NCBI GenBank assembly: GCA_030068075.1
Contig: CM057844.1
Span: forward strand, 5,270,001-5,334,000
Length of the DNA stretch: 64,000 bases
Origin: Paguma larvata
Lineage: Eukaryota > Chordata > Mammalia > Carnivora > Viverridae
Direction of reading: 5' to 3'
Shown here piece after piece: positions 12,786-24,739 of the stretch (positions are counted from its first letter, which is position 1; the number at the start of each line of letters is the position of its first letter). The notes under the pieces are model-generated. The model ran no database searches. It was not told where the DNA came from and saw only the letters and a program-made list of their open reading frames with translations. The position numbers and the translations under genes were made by a program.

Positions 12786-12904
12786 GGTTAAAAAAGCCCA
12801 AAACCTGTGTCTATTAATCCCCCACCCACCATCTCTCGGACCCCAAGTCCGTGGCAGGTGAAGACTTCTGGAGGGGGTGAGTGAAGTTCACAGAACCTAC
12901 TTAC

Positions 12905-13197
12905 GGCACACGGGAGTCTGAAAGGCTTGGTAGGCGTGGTGAAGCAGGCGCTGTGGATGGGGTCTGGGAACTGGCCATCGTTCCACTGAGCCAGGAGCGC
13001 GTCGCTGTAAATGGCAACCCCCGCTGCTGTAAGCGCGTCCTCCACTGCTCTTTCCACCTTGTAGTTGTTGATGCAGGTGATGGTGGAGGTGGTTGGGGGC
13101 TGCACTAGGTGGATGTAGGCGCCCCTCACACCGATGTTTAAGAGCTTCTCCACTGTGGTGTAAGTGTCAATTGTATTCCCATAGACAATGATATTCC
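12905..13197 (-). CDS. CFAP61: CFAP61 internal exon E (second Rossmann-like strand)
   Basis: A 293-base exon with acceptor CCCTCCCTTTCTAG and donor GTGCC|GTAAGT. Two bases complete the split Gly codon from exon D, then 97 codons follow, ending in phase 0 (Pro-Cys-Ala). It begins NIIVYGNTIDTYTTVEKLLN, a strand, short turn and helix like the NAD(P)-binding segment of disulfide-oxidoreductase-type proteins. After it come IHLVQPPTTSTITCINNYKV and the run ALTAAGVAIYSDALLAQWND. The usual GxGxxG is replaced by Y-G-N-T-I-D, so cofactor binding there is doubtful. The exon is clearly richer in G+C and CpG than its flanks. Next in transcription order is exon F, which joins in frame. Confidence 0.94.
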
Positions 13198-15019
13198 CTA
13201 GAAAGGGAGGGAAATGCTAAGACACACGGTTTAAAAAAACAGCCCAAACCTTCTTAGTCAAATGCTAATAATACCGAATTGTTCCCTATAACCTTCCCCT
13301 TTTTTCAGCTGCAGGAAGCCAGCGGTGTTTCCTAGCAACGGTGACCAGGATAATTTAGTAAAGAATTGGCACAAAACATCCCACAAAGTAGTCAAGTACT
13401 TTTAACACAGAAGTAGGACATTCATCTATGGTGCTGTAATTTGAAAGTTGAAGTTATGCTAAACCAAACCATCTGGAATAAAACCTTTTCTCTTCCCCCG
13501 CCCCCCAAGTCGCTACACTTTCTTAGGAAAAAAAATAATAAAGTTTGCAATATATACAAGTTCTTCCTAAGTGATGAAGAGGACACGGTAAAAAAAATAT
13601 CATGGACAGTTGAGACAAACATTTCAATATTTAAGTGTTGAACTGGGTTGATTTCAAGGAAATTGTTCCCTTTTTTGAAAACTAAAGACTAAAACATCTT
13701 GCTTTTCAATGGATAATTTTATGAAGACTCAAATTCTGATTTTTAGATTTAATGGGTCAAGACCTAGCAACAGGGACTGCAAGTTGTTCTTTCAGTCAGT
13801 AAGAATGAAATCACAATATAATCTTGAAAGAGTTCCCCAGGGAAGAGCATTTAGACAGTAACAGTCTAAGCTATTTATTTACATTTCTTAAAAATACTAT
13901 AGAAATAATTACATGTTATCCTACTAATTTCATCAGTTTTAAGATCCAACTAAAAAATGAGCCAAATCCCGCATACGCTATTTTTGACACTGAATTGGCA
14001 TTTTTACCTTTTTACAAAGAAAGGAACTGCCGTAGACTCACTTTTCAGGCAACATGTAACAATTTTATGACAAAATGATAGATTCATTGAATCTCTCTTT
14101 TTTTTCCTGTTCATGAAATGATATTAAGTGAAATTTTACAAGGCAAAATAAATGGTAAGTGTATTTTATTCAATTTTGTTGAATAAATTAAGCAAAAATC
14201 TATTTCCATCCCAAACTGAAAGAAGGTGTAATGGCTGGTCTTATTTGCTTAGGAAGAAAAAAGGAACTAGAACAGCTTTCAGATTGCTTCTCTGAGGGTA
14301 ACAGCATCTAGAAAGTTCTCCCATACTTTCCGTTGCTCAAATATGGAATGGCAAGAAGGCACTGAGGCCAGGGGCGGGTCCTTCCTGCCTTCACTAGGAT
14401 GCTCTAATTTTGTGGCTAGGATCCCCCCTCTATTCAGATGCTCTAATGCAACATTCCTCTATGGGCTGCATTTTCCGTGTCTGAAAGAGCCAACATTTTG
14501 CTTAAATTATTGAGGCTTCCACCTGCTGTGAAACATGAATCCTAGCTCTCTGGCACAACAAAGAATCAGCCTGCCAGAAAAGCCAAAACTTGAACCTAAA
14601 ACTGTCAAAGGTTTAAGGTCTTCTGCCCTTTCAAAATGTGCATGTCAAAAAAACATTCGTTTTCAGGGAAACAAATTTGCGTGTTTAGGCCACCCCACAA
14701 TTCAGGGCTAAATATTTTCCCAGTCTCTTTCATGTTGGCTTTTAGGAACTATAGTGTGAGATGGGCTTTCAAGGAAGCCAGGGCAATGCGATGCTGCTGG
14801 GTACTATCTAGCAAGGGTTGCCCACAGATTGTAGGCAACTGAAGAGGATGAGGCTTTTCACTTCCACAGGTAATATATTTATAAAGTCTCTGATATTTAA
14901 ATTAGATGTTTACCGATAGATATTCTAATTGCAAAATAGATTTGCCTAAAGTTCAATTTGGAACAAAATCCACCTACTCCCCCCCAATATGAGACTTTGG
15001 TTATCATAATAGTTGCAAT

Positions 15020-15415
15020 AATACAGCATAACAAATCACCCAAAACTTAGTGTCAAACAACAATCCGCCTACTGTTGTAGGTCAGCTCACACATCTGCGG
15101 GCTGGCTGATGTCAGCAGATCCAGCTCCCAACATTGTGGTTGGGATCAGGCCTGCACCATGTGTCTTGTACCCTCTTTGGACAGAGATACCTGAGCATAT
15201 TCTATTTATGGAGAAATGCAGGAGCGCCAGAGGGCAAGAGCAACTGCTCACTTTTCAAGCCTCTCCTTGCATTATGTCCACTGATGTTCCATTGACCAAA
15301 GCAATGCGTGTGGTCAACAGAGTGGGAAGGACACTCTGCCCATGGCAGGAGGGGGAAAGGTGTGGATATTTGCTCAAAAACAGTCCAAACCATCAGTTAT
15401 ATTGGGCATAGTAAA
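15020..15415 (-). repeat. Old LTR-like interspersed repeat, second copy
   Basis: Shows the 'ACCCAAAACTTAGTGTCAAA' start and downstream blocks ('GTCAGCTCACACATCTGCGG', 'ATTGACCAAAGCAATGCGTG', 'CAGAGTGGGAAGGACACTCT') of the same family. Confidence 0.55.
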
Positions 15416-15525
15416 TAAATGCTTATGATGCCATCTAAAATTTTCATCTAAACATGTTTTTTAAGATTATTTACATATATCTCTTTCATTACTCACAAAA
15501 TAGAGTAGAATCTCATTCTGATATA

Positions 15526-16208
15526 CAGTAAAACCTTGGTTTGCGAGCATAATTCATTTCAGAAACATACTTGCAATCCAAAATACTTGTATATCAAAGC
15601 AAATTTCCCCATAAGAAAAAATGAAAACTCAGATGATTTGTTCCACAACCCAAAAATATTCATATAAAAATGATTACGATACTGTAATATCATACAAAAT
15701 AACAAAGAAAATACAAAATATAGAGAAAATAAACAAATTAACCTGCACTTACCTTTGAAAACCTTCGTGGCTGGTGTGAGGGAGACAAGAGAGAGGAGGG
15801 TTATTGCATAGGACAACTTTCACTATTACTAACGGAATCACTGCTCTCTATTGGCTCAATGGGATCTTTTTCTTCATGGGGGCCATTGTATATGCTTGCA
15901 TGGATGTTGACTACAATACAATATTAATAAACTCTTGCCATAGACTGTATTTAATGTAACTGGCAATAAGGCAGCAGAGGAAAGGGTCTATATCTGCAGG
16001 CGGCCTTGACTTAGAATGAAGCAAAATATTCCTAAGCTTCCTCTTGTATGGAAAAGCAGAGGACTGTCCATAGGTGCTTTTAAGTGACAAAAAATACACT
16101 AGTGCCAGTTGTGGACACCTTCCAGTGTTCTGAAAAATCACTGATTTCCAACAAACACTGCGGCCTGAGACCAGGCATCTGAGGATGGGAGACAGTCACG
16201 CATAATCC

Positions 16209-16251
<43 letters not shown>

Positions 16252-16411
16252 ACTTCGGCTCAGTTGTGATCATGTGACATTCAGCATCACATACCACTTG
16301 TATCACAAGACATCACTTGTTTATCAAGTTAAAATTTATTAGAAATGTTTGCTCATTTTGTGGAACACTCACAGAACAAGTTACTTGCAATTCAAGTTAT
16401 TTTTGCTACAG
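15526..16411. mobile_element. Probable Tc1/mariner-type DNA transposon remnant, about 0.9 kb
   Basis: The left end CAGTAAAACCTTGGTTTGCG, preceded by TA, and the reverse complement of the right end (CTGTAGCAAAAATAACTTGA) are imperfect inverted repeats that continue in related 'TTGCNAG' and 'ACTTG' blocks. No intact transposase frame is visible. A GA microsatellite lies inside. The family name is uncertain. Confidence 0.6.
16210..16250 (+). repeat. (GA)n microsatellite
   Basis: About 18 uninterrupted GA units, within the DNA transposon remnant. Pure arrays of this length are likely to vary in length between individuals. Confidence 0.97.
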
Positions 16412-17659
16412 AAATAGGAACATGCTACAGGTCAACTCACATCCCTCCACAAATATAAAAGGCCCTGATACGACAAGGAGAGCTTTGCCAGTTCCATCTC
16501 TTGCCTTTTAAATGTCAGCACTATGATATTTCCATGATATTTGCACGGTTGTGCATTCTTTCTATGTCATTTCTCACTTTTACTTTGCGAAGAATTTTTA
16601 GAGTCTATTCATGTTTATTTTATGTTTCCAGTATACCAGGCACAAAGCTAGGTACTTTTAGACATAATCTATGATTACATTAATCATCATGAGTAACAAC
16701 AGCATAAAGTATAACCCACCATGTTACCGCTGGAGCCTGGCACAGTATCTCGCCAACAATGAGTGTGACAAAATGTTTCCTGACTGGACACATGCATGAA
16801 TGTTTGAGGTTTATCATACTGTTGACCATATGTTAATTGGGCCTTATTTTTGTGCCCTCTAAAATATCTTTTGCAGAACAACCTTCCTATGGCCAAGTTT
16901 CCTACTACATATTTCTACTTGGTATTCACTATAAAGTTGGCACTACTTTATCCAACCACAGGATAAATTGTATACCTGAGATCTGTACGACAGAAACATG
17001 TTTTCCTTCACAATGTTAGATCTGGTTATTAGGTTTCCAGTAAGGCTCACAAAACCCCATGTAATCCAAAACATAACAAAAATTGTGTGTGCCTACAACA
17101 CAATAGTATAAAATAATACTTCTGCCATATTGGTAGGCACTTCAAGCCAAGGAAATGAGCCTGTTTCATAAGAAAGTTAACCCTTGTATAACTATCATGT
17201 TGTGACAATTGGGTCAATTTTTAGCTTAATCAAAGAGGGAAGATGGGGAAAATGGAAATAGAGAGAGGAAAAAGAGGGAGCAGAGAAAAAAGAAGAGGCA
17301 GAGAGACAGAAGAACAGAGAGAGCCTTGGAGATACAGAGTTTCTTCAATCACTGGGTAAGTGACAATTAAGGGATTAAGATGAGGTGAAACAGAGTGGTT
17401 GCCAGGTGAGGGGAGAGATTGGATTAACTAAGCCATGAATAGTAGTAGTGAAAACGGCTTTCCTAAGGGAAGCATTGGGTCCAACAGCTTTATCCCAACC
17501 AGAATATACAAGATGGGGTAGATGGGGTTCTGTTGGTGCAGAACACCCTGCTGACTAAACAGAAGGGGTGTGGCAGCCCCAGGTTATGTGGGACCCATGA
17601 TATATATTCATGTACGACATGCTTTTAATGTCAGACAACTTCAATTAGCCAAAGATTTA

Positions 17660-17881
17660 TTAAAAAAAAAAAAAACAGTTCTTTAAGTTTATGTATTTTG
17701 AGAGAGAAAGAGAGAGCAAGCAGGGGAGGGACAGAAAGAGAGGGAGAGAGAGAAACCCAAGCAGGTTCTGCACTGTCAGCTTAGAGCCTGACGAGGGGCT
17801 TGAACTCATGAACTGTGAGATCATGACTCAAGCCGAAATTGAGAGCCAGATGCTTAACCCACTGAGTCACCCAAGATCCTC
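17660..17881 (-). mobile_element. CanSINE, minus orientation, with exact 14-base target duplication
   Basis: GA-rich body, 'TGCACTGTCAGCTTAGAGCC' and end 'CACTGAGTCACCCAAGAT'. TAGCCAAAGATTTA occurs at 17646-17659 and again at 17882-17895. The left end starts with an A-run where a T-run is expected, so the tail side has been altered. Confidence 0.93.
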
Positions 17882-20069
17882 TAGCCAAAGATTTACTTTA
17901 ATCAGTGTATTTCCACCATTTAGGTACTTCGTAACTCATGGAGTCTTTGCAAATATGTATAAGGACGTAATGCAAATATATATAAGCAGGTGCTTCCTTC
18001 ACATAATTGGGATAGCATATACATTCTTTTGATGTCAATACATATATGATGCAAATAGAGTGAGAAAGCTGGAGATTTCCCCTGATATCAGTTTTATGCT
18101 AAAAAATCTGGCCACTCTGCAGCTCAGTTAATCTAAGGATAAGAAACAACTCGTTTTTGCACTTGATCTGATAGGTGACAGAGATTCCGTGGTGGGCTGC
18201 CCTACTTTGAAATGGCAAATGGTAATGGATGATTAGAATAGTCTGGGGTGAATTTTCAATAAAGGATAATAGAATATAACTATAGCAAGGAAGGTCAACC
18301 TTTGTTGCTCCTTTTCTGGCATAAATTATGCATTACTAAGTTTACAGATCTAAAGCAGGAAGCAGAGCGCAAGGAAGGCACCGTTAGAAAGAGGACCACG
18401 TGAAAGCACCAGAAATTAAGGTTGGCAAGAGGAACACTCATTTTCTTACTGCTAACCTGCAGTAACCTTCTGGGCGAACTATGCAAGGGGGCTGCAAAGA
18501 GGAGAGAGGGGTTTTGGTGTCAACAGCCAGGCCGGGAAGAAAGAGGGAAAGTGAGGTCTCAAATCACCTCTGCAAGCTCTCAATTCTCCACCTCGGATCA
18601 AAAAAGCACTAAGACTTGTCATATAAAACGTTGGCAGATATGGAAAGGTGATCTTTTTGCTTTTTGATACATGCTCTTTAAAGATATAAATGAATGCACA
18701 AACAACTTGGATTGTGGTCACCAAAGTACGGCAACGACGCTTTAACATTTCAACTATGATAGTGCACCCAGATTTAGGAGATTCTTCAATTTATCTTAAT
18801 CAGAAGGGAAAAGATGCCAGTTTTCAGCATTATGAAACTATTTATCTTCTCTAGAAGCAAGACATTTTACTAATATTTAAAAGGAACATGGCTTTAGAGA
18901 AATGAAATGCTTAAGCTGATCTCCCTGTTAAGCTCAAAAAGCAAAATACGGGCTTAAGTTGCTTAGACACAGATTTGCCCTAAGAGTAATGGAACAGCCT
19001 TTTTAAACATTTTTTTTCAATAGATGCTAAAAAAACTATTTTATTCTTTTGAATTGAGTGCTTTAATTTTAATCGCCTAGAAGGTATGCATTTCATTGTC
19101 ATGCTCAATATTCTAAAGATGAAGATGATCCAGAAAACCATCTTTTGAAATGAAGACAAGGAAGGGGTTTCCTGGTTTGGCCGTGAAATCACATCTCAAT
19201 GTATGCATACAGTCTATATTAGAAATCAATTTAAGATTTATGCACACAGATATTAATTTGATTTTTTCTTCCTAGTTATGTTTAAGGCCAGAGAAAACAA
19301 AAACTATATGCTATATTTTATAATTTATGTATTTTAATTATGTCTATGTATATTTACACATTCCATTGTATTTTAATTAAGAATTATATTTCCTTTTCCC
19401 AATTCAAAAGAGACATAGTGTGATTATGTATGACCTCATTCATCCTTAGAACAGCCCCAAAAGAGTATATGTTCTCCAGAAAACTGAGCAGGAAGGGGTT
19501 AAGGGTCCAGCTCCAGGTCGCACACCACGTAGATGGTTCAGCAGAACTCGGACCTCCCCAGTCTGCTTTCAGAGCTCTCATACCACTACATATATTTGCA
19601 GATGGATGTGTAATAAACTCCTAAAAAAAACTCTAATTGGCATTTAATCTGTGTAATGAACTTTAGCAAATAACTAGATAATTAAAGAATTTAAAATAGA
19701 TATCATAGAATATTAGCAAATTATGAAATATTCACTTAAAAACCATATCATGTCCAAGAATAGATCAGAGAATGTTTTTTTTATTTTTTATAAGTCAAAG
19801 CCTAAGATTTCCATGACCCAAGCCTGACCTGTCTCATTTTGTCCTGCCAACTTAAAAGGGAAGACTATATTAGATATAACATAACAAAGGCTTTGCTCAG
19901 TGATTCATGCACTGGAATTTTAATGTTATACTTTTCCTAACAAACATGCTTTTAATAAGGCAGTAAACTGTATTTAGCTAAAGATGAAAATAATTGATCC
20001 ATTTCAGGCCATTAAGGCCATTTTATTTATTTATTTTTTTTTTACTTTACTTTCATCTTACTTTTCATT

Positions 20070-20345
20070 TTCATGGAAAGTACAGAGGTAATAGCAGATG
20101 AATTTCAATTAGTTTCAATTAATGCCATAAACTGTTATAATGTATTAGGTTGCCGGGTTCTATCTGAAACCCCGGCGGAACCCTCCAGGTTTTGTGTGCC
20201 TTTGAAAGCAGCGTTTGAGCTGGTGATGTCAGCTATTCTCCACAATACTGGAACAGTTCTAATAGTTTAGGATAATTTACATCTATAAACCTATCCAACT
20301 CTAGAGCCCAGAAAACAATTTCCTTCATTCGGGGCTAATTCCATC
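20070..20345. promoter_or_regulatory. Candidate conserved non-coding block with a hairpin
   Basis: A non-repetitive block with TAAT/ATTA cores, balanced composition and an inverted repeat: GCCGGGTT at 20152-20159 pairs with AACCCCGGC at 20168-20176 with one bulged base. An open frame of 65 codons (20073-20270, plus) crosses it, but I recognise no protein. A regulatory role is inference. Confidence 0.3.
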
Positions 20346-21419
20346 ACAGAATAATCATTTCTCCCTTGGCAGCAGAGGCGGGCAGGATAAAACAGACAAT
20401 GGGGCCAGGGGCGGGGGAGACAGTGGTGATGCTTTGGGGCTGTATCTGTATGGTTTCAATGGGCAGAAATTCCAGAACCGACCTCCTCCCGGTGCCTCTG
20501 CTACCCAGCATCCACCTGTCCTTCTAGAACAATCCCCCCACCATCCTCAACAAACAAGCCCTTCCCCTCAAGTGCCTGTACTTCAGCCAAGTTAGGCCTG
20601 GCATGTCCCAGGATTCCATGTGTGATTGCCGATGGACATGTGACCCAATCATAGCCACAGAGACACAGGAGATTTTTCTTTTATGACTTTTATAGGAAGA
20701 TCCCTGTCTTCAGCTCTCTCCCTCTAACCCTACCCTGAGCTATTGAGAAAGGGAGAAATTAGCACTGACTATCAAGAACAAAGCTAACTATCATGAAAGA
20801 TGTCAATATTCTTCCTGATGTCATTATGGTGACATGAAGAGGAAAAAGGGCTGGCAGGTGGAGTGATAACAATGGGTACAGAAATGCAGCCCTGCTCGTT
20901 TTTCATGAAGTGCCAAGCTTCTAATTTCTAGCTTCAAATATCACCATCCCATAACTGTCTTTGGTATAAGCCAGAAGTGGCTGCACCAGCCTTCACCTGC
21001 ACATATAGCCGCCCCCCCTCCAACAGGCTATGCAATCTTCTCCAATCCGTTCCTTCTGGATCACTTTCTGTCTACTAGATGGGTGCCACAGATGGGAGGT
21101 TCACCATCCTAAAGTGCTGTTTGGTGCACTGGTTATTCCCTTTCACTAGTTTCCAAACCCCTAAAAAGTCACCAGCTAAACCTGGACATGGCTGGGCCCT
21201 GAGGTCCTCCACCTGCTGCTCCATCTTCATTTTCCACTGCTGCCCTTCAAGAGTCTCCCAATACAATTCAGTTTCCTCCAACCTGTCTGTTTACTTCTCC
21301 TCTCTTTTTTAAGGCTGAGCTCAATCCTCCTTCTCCAAGGTTCGGTTTCCAGGATTCTCACTAAGGATATAAAGCCTCTCTACAAATGGACCAGCCCCTG
21401 GTGTACATGGATCCCCATT

Positions 21420-21642
21420 AAAAATTTTTTTTTAGCTTATTTATATACCTTTTTTTTAAGAGACAGAGAGAGACCATGACCAAAGGAGGGGCAGAGAGAG
21501 AGGGAGAGAGAGAGTCCAAAGCAGGCTCTGCACCATCAGTTTAGAGCCTGATGCAGGGCTCAAACTCATGAACCATGAGATCATGACCTGACCCGAAACC
21601 AAGAGTCGAACGCTTAACCGACTTAGCTGCCCAGGCGCCCCT
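21420..21642 (-). mobile_element. CanSINE, minus orientation, with target duplication
   Basis: T-rich start, GA-rich body, 'GCACCATCAGTTTAGAGCCT' and end 'TAGCTGCCCAGGCGCCCC'. GATCCCCATT flanks it at 21410-21419 and 21643-21652. Confidence 0.95.
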
Positions 21643-21769
21643 GATCCCCATTTTTTTTGTGTAGACTGTGTTCTAGACTGTGCTATCACCAGGGGCTGAG
21701 ATTACACCCTGTGGAACCTTCTGTGCATAGCAACAACCCCATCGCATGTGTCAGTAATAACAATAATGG

Positions 21770-21890
21770 TAATAGTAGCCTGTATTACCGAACTCTCACT
21801 GTGTATGAGAAACTGTCCTGAGTTGAACATGTAATATTATCTTATTTATCTCATTTAATCCACAGCAACACATGTGAGGAAGATATTATC
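21770..21890 (-). repeat. MIR SINE remnant, minus orientation
   Basis: 'ACTCTCACTGTGTATGAGAA', 'CTTATTTATCTCATTTAATC' and 'CACAGCAACACATGTGAGGA'. Confidence 0.65.
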
Positions 21891-22727
21891 TGGAATGGGA
21901 CTAATTAAATTCAAGTCTGAATAAAGAGAAAGCTTTCTTCAGGCAGGAGGTTGACATTTTTCTTTTTAACTTTTCTTTCATGAAAAGTCATTGGAAAAGG
22001 AGCACCGCACAGAGTTGAATTAATCTGGCTGGGCTGGATTTCTCAGATGTCTCCTGGGGCCTGGGCGCAGCATCTGAGCGTTAAGGGCACCTACTAGAGA
22101 CATGCCCTCGGAGTGTCATTAGCATGAGACCCAGGAATATAGCGTACGTTTAAGACAATAAATGAATTTCTACATACTTCTTATCTTGGCAGTTGAATGG
22201 ACAAAAGCAGGCACTCGGAGAGCTTGTATGCAGTGGCTGATGGAAGACATTCTTAAATCTTGCAAAAGCATTTATTGCCCTTTAAGTACCATCTCTGACA
22301 GCAGCAGAGTAGCACCATCTCTGACAACCAGTCAAGTCATCAGAATAGCACAGATGCTCTTCCCCCATCCGGCAACCAAGAGCATGGAAAAAAAAATTCC
22401 ATCTAAAGGAGAGCATAGTGCTTATTGTTTTTGGGATTTCTAAGTTCTCTGCTACAAACATTCAACCTCGAGAACTTGCTGTCACTTTCAAAGTCCCTTT
22501 CTTTGGCCAAAATGCTCCTTACTCCTAATATCCAAAACAGGCAGCTGTTCAAAGTTAAAACACTACATTATAACAGGATCGGCCATAGTCCTAAAATAAA
22601 ACACACTGAGTATTTTGTACTGAGCCATGGACTCTTGTGCTTTCAGGGAGTGTAAGTTACAGTTTGAGATCTAGACTTGACAAAATGGTAATGATCTGTC
22701 ACAAATTCTATGCATAAAAGCAGGTTC

Positions 22728-22916
22728 TGCAAACTACAGCTCATCACCTATTTTTGCAAATAAAGTTTTGCTGAAACACAGCTTTGCCCATTTATTTATG
22801 TATTGTCCTTCTTGCTGCAATGGTAGAACTGAGTGGATGGTACAGAGACCATATGGCCTGCAAAGTCCAATGTATTTGCTATCTAAATGTTAACAGTGAA
22901 AGTTTGCCGATCCCCA
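22728..22916 (+). repeat. hAT-Charlie-like non-autonomous element
   Basis: Pattern 'CTGCAAACTACAGCTCATCA', 'GCAAATAAAGTTTTGCTGAA', 'ACAGAGACCATATGGCCTGC' and 'AAAGTTTGCCGATCCCC'. The same family occurs inverted at 54868-55078. Confidence 0.8.
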
Positions 22917-23159
22917 AATTAAGAATTCCTTAAGTCTATGTAGGTGATAGGATAGTGATTTAAAAAATGACTAAAATGTTAAGACAAGTTTAAACACATA
23001 CAGATGCAAAACATAAAATAATACCAAGTTCTCAGGCAAATATGAAAATACTTTGACATGTTATAAATCTAGGTCCCTGGTGTATATCTATATATTCTAC
23101 CTCTGCCCGAAGGTTCCACACCCACTTGATTTTATGGGTTACCTCGACCCGACTTATAG

Positions 23160-23360
23160 GTTACATGACATACTTCAGACCCCAGAAAAATAAAGAAAGC
23201 TTCCAAAAAACACTTGAGACTAGCATACCCTTAATTCCCAAAACTGGACAAGTAAAGCTTATAAGAGAAAACTGCGGGCCAACCTCACTTACAAATTTAG
23301 ATCAAATAACCTATAAAAAATTAGCAAATTGAATCCAGCAATGTATTGAATATCACTTGA
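23160..23360 (+). repeat. Old L1 ORF2 fragment
   Basis: The translated piece 'TSIPLIPKTGQVKLIRENCG' followed by 'PTSLTNLDQITYKKLAN' matches the reverse transcriptase region of L1 ORF2 (IPKxG ... PISLxNxDxKI..K.LAN). Confidence 0.85.
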
Positions 23361-24365
23361 TACCTATTTTTTTTTAAATTTTTAATGGAGTAAATGTAGT
23401 AACTTAACAAAAAGTTAATTAATGCCAAAATCTTCCACCAAAAGAAACTCTATTTAATTTTAATGCATTAATTACATTAATAATATAAATTGCTTTTAAA
23501 TAAGTACACTAAATAAATTATTATATTTAATTAGGCATCTCGATCCCCATACTATAGGCACTTCACGTTTTTCGATATCCCTGGACTGCATGGAAGATCT
23601 GGATTAGAATCCCAGAGTGCCAGGGTGGTTGTGTAACCCAACCGAGTCACTGTTTTAGGTTAAAACAGAGGGGCTACCCTTCGTCATTTCCCAAACTTGA
23701 CCCCTAGGTTTCCATTAAGGACAAGTAAGTAGGCAGGCCTTGTTCTGGTTGTCTTACTAATCAAACAATTTCAATTTAATCCAAACAGTAGAGAGGGAGA
23801 TGTTGGAGAAAACACTTTTGAGTGGCAGATGCATTTGTTCAAATGTTTTCCTCTCTCATTTTGATTCAGAAAGTGGCATGCAACTTGAATATGTGCGTTT
23901 GTGGGAAGGACTGTGCAGACAACACCAAGAAAGAGAACAATGGACCGGGAAGGGAAGAAAAGAGCCCTTCCAACACAGACCTTTCTTTTTCTTCCTAGGT
24001 CTTTTTGGCTTTACAAAAGGAGACATATTTTCCATATAATTGCTAAACATGTTTGCTTATTAAATTATTCTTTAATTAGTTAATGATTTTAGCCATGCTT
24101 TGCTCTTCGGATATTCATTTTGTGTAATAAAATAATTATAGATAATTAAACTATCTCAAGCCTTTTTCTTTCCCCCAGCAAACATGCTGGGTATCCAAAA
24201 ATGACAACAAGTTGTAAATTAATCTGGAAAACAAAGCATGACAGATGAATGATTTGGTTGGAATTAATTAGGCACTAATTATATACTGGAACTAGATGAA
24301 GGATGAGACTCATTATAAAAATAAAAAGCAATTCTGAAAAAATGCACAGTTACCAACATCCTTAC

Positions 24366-24540
24366 CTTCTGTGATGATGGGGTTGTTCCTTATCCATCTC
24401 AGGGCCTTAAAGCAATCTTCTTCATCGTTAAGAGTGAAATGATTGCTAGGAACTTGATCAGTGTATCGCTGCTTCCCGCTGCTCGGAATCTCTCTGTTTG
24501 TCGGGTGTTGACTAATATCAGCCCCTGTAGGGCATGGGAC
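24366..24540 (-). CDS. CFAP61: CFAP61 internal exon D
   Basis: A 175-base exon with acceptor TGTACCTTAG and donor GAAG|GTAAGG. It starts in phase 0 with Val-Pro-Cys-Pro, encodes 58 codons and leaves one G of a split Gly codon. The N-terminal half is polar and Pro/Ser-rich (ADISQHPTNREIPSSGKQRY) and probably forms a surface loop. The C-terminal half (HFTLNDEEDCFKALRWIRNN) is acidic and then helical, followed by the turn into the next nucleotide-binding strand in exon E. The acceptor tract is only moderately pyrimidine-rich. The exon lies between two copies of a 36-base imperfect repeat (24180-24215 and 24967-25002), described under findings. Confidence 0.93.
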
Positions 24541-24739
24541 CTAAGGTACATTACAGAGAAATGCTTATTTCATTCATAGTAAGGGAACCGCTGACATGGC
24601 AATAAATAAAATAATTTAATTAAATACACATAGAAATGTCCAGTACAGGTATGCAGTTTTCAGTACCCTGATACAATCAGGTTTTAATTGAAAAAGTAAA
24701 AATAAAACAAAATAGGTGGCATGACCTCTTAGAGACAAT

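Larger units (their letters stand above)
6250..12904 (-). other. CFAP61: CFAP61 intron between exons E and F
   Basis: A 6.65 kb intron (spliced with exon E donor GTAAGT and exon F acceptor TTTATAG). It holds a hAT-like remnant (about 7345-7535), L1 ORF1-like and ORF2-like remnants (about 9040-9310 and 9925-10440), an MLT1-type LTR in minus orientation (about 10486-10945), a G-quadruplex motif (11747-11766), an MIR (about 12205-12375) and an LTR 3' end (about 12440-12785). I see no feature in most of 6300-7300, 7600-8330 and 10950-11740 beyond short AT-rich and simple tracts such as the GACA-type tract near 6420-6460. Confidence 0.6.
13198..24365 (-). other. CFAP61: CFAP61 intron between exons D and E
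   Basis: An 11.2 kb intron. It includes an LTR-like repeat (about 15020-15415), a carnivore-type DNA transposon with an internal GA microsatellite (15526-16411), two CanSINEs (17660-17881 and 21420-21642), an MIR (about 21770-21890), a hAT-Charlie-like element (about 22728-22916) and an L1 ORF2 scrap (about 23160-23360). Bases 13260-14980 and 18050-19990 are AT-rich and contain nothing I can name. Bases 20070-20345 and 23385-24300 are AT-rich, non-repetitive blocks with many TAAT cores and may be conserved non-coding sequence. Confidence 0.6.

Noticed and set aside
17691..18032. 113-codon plus-strand open frame
   Set aside because: The first two thirds are the GA-rich body of an inverted CanSINE; the rest is unrelated.
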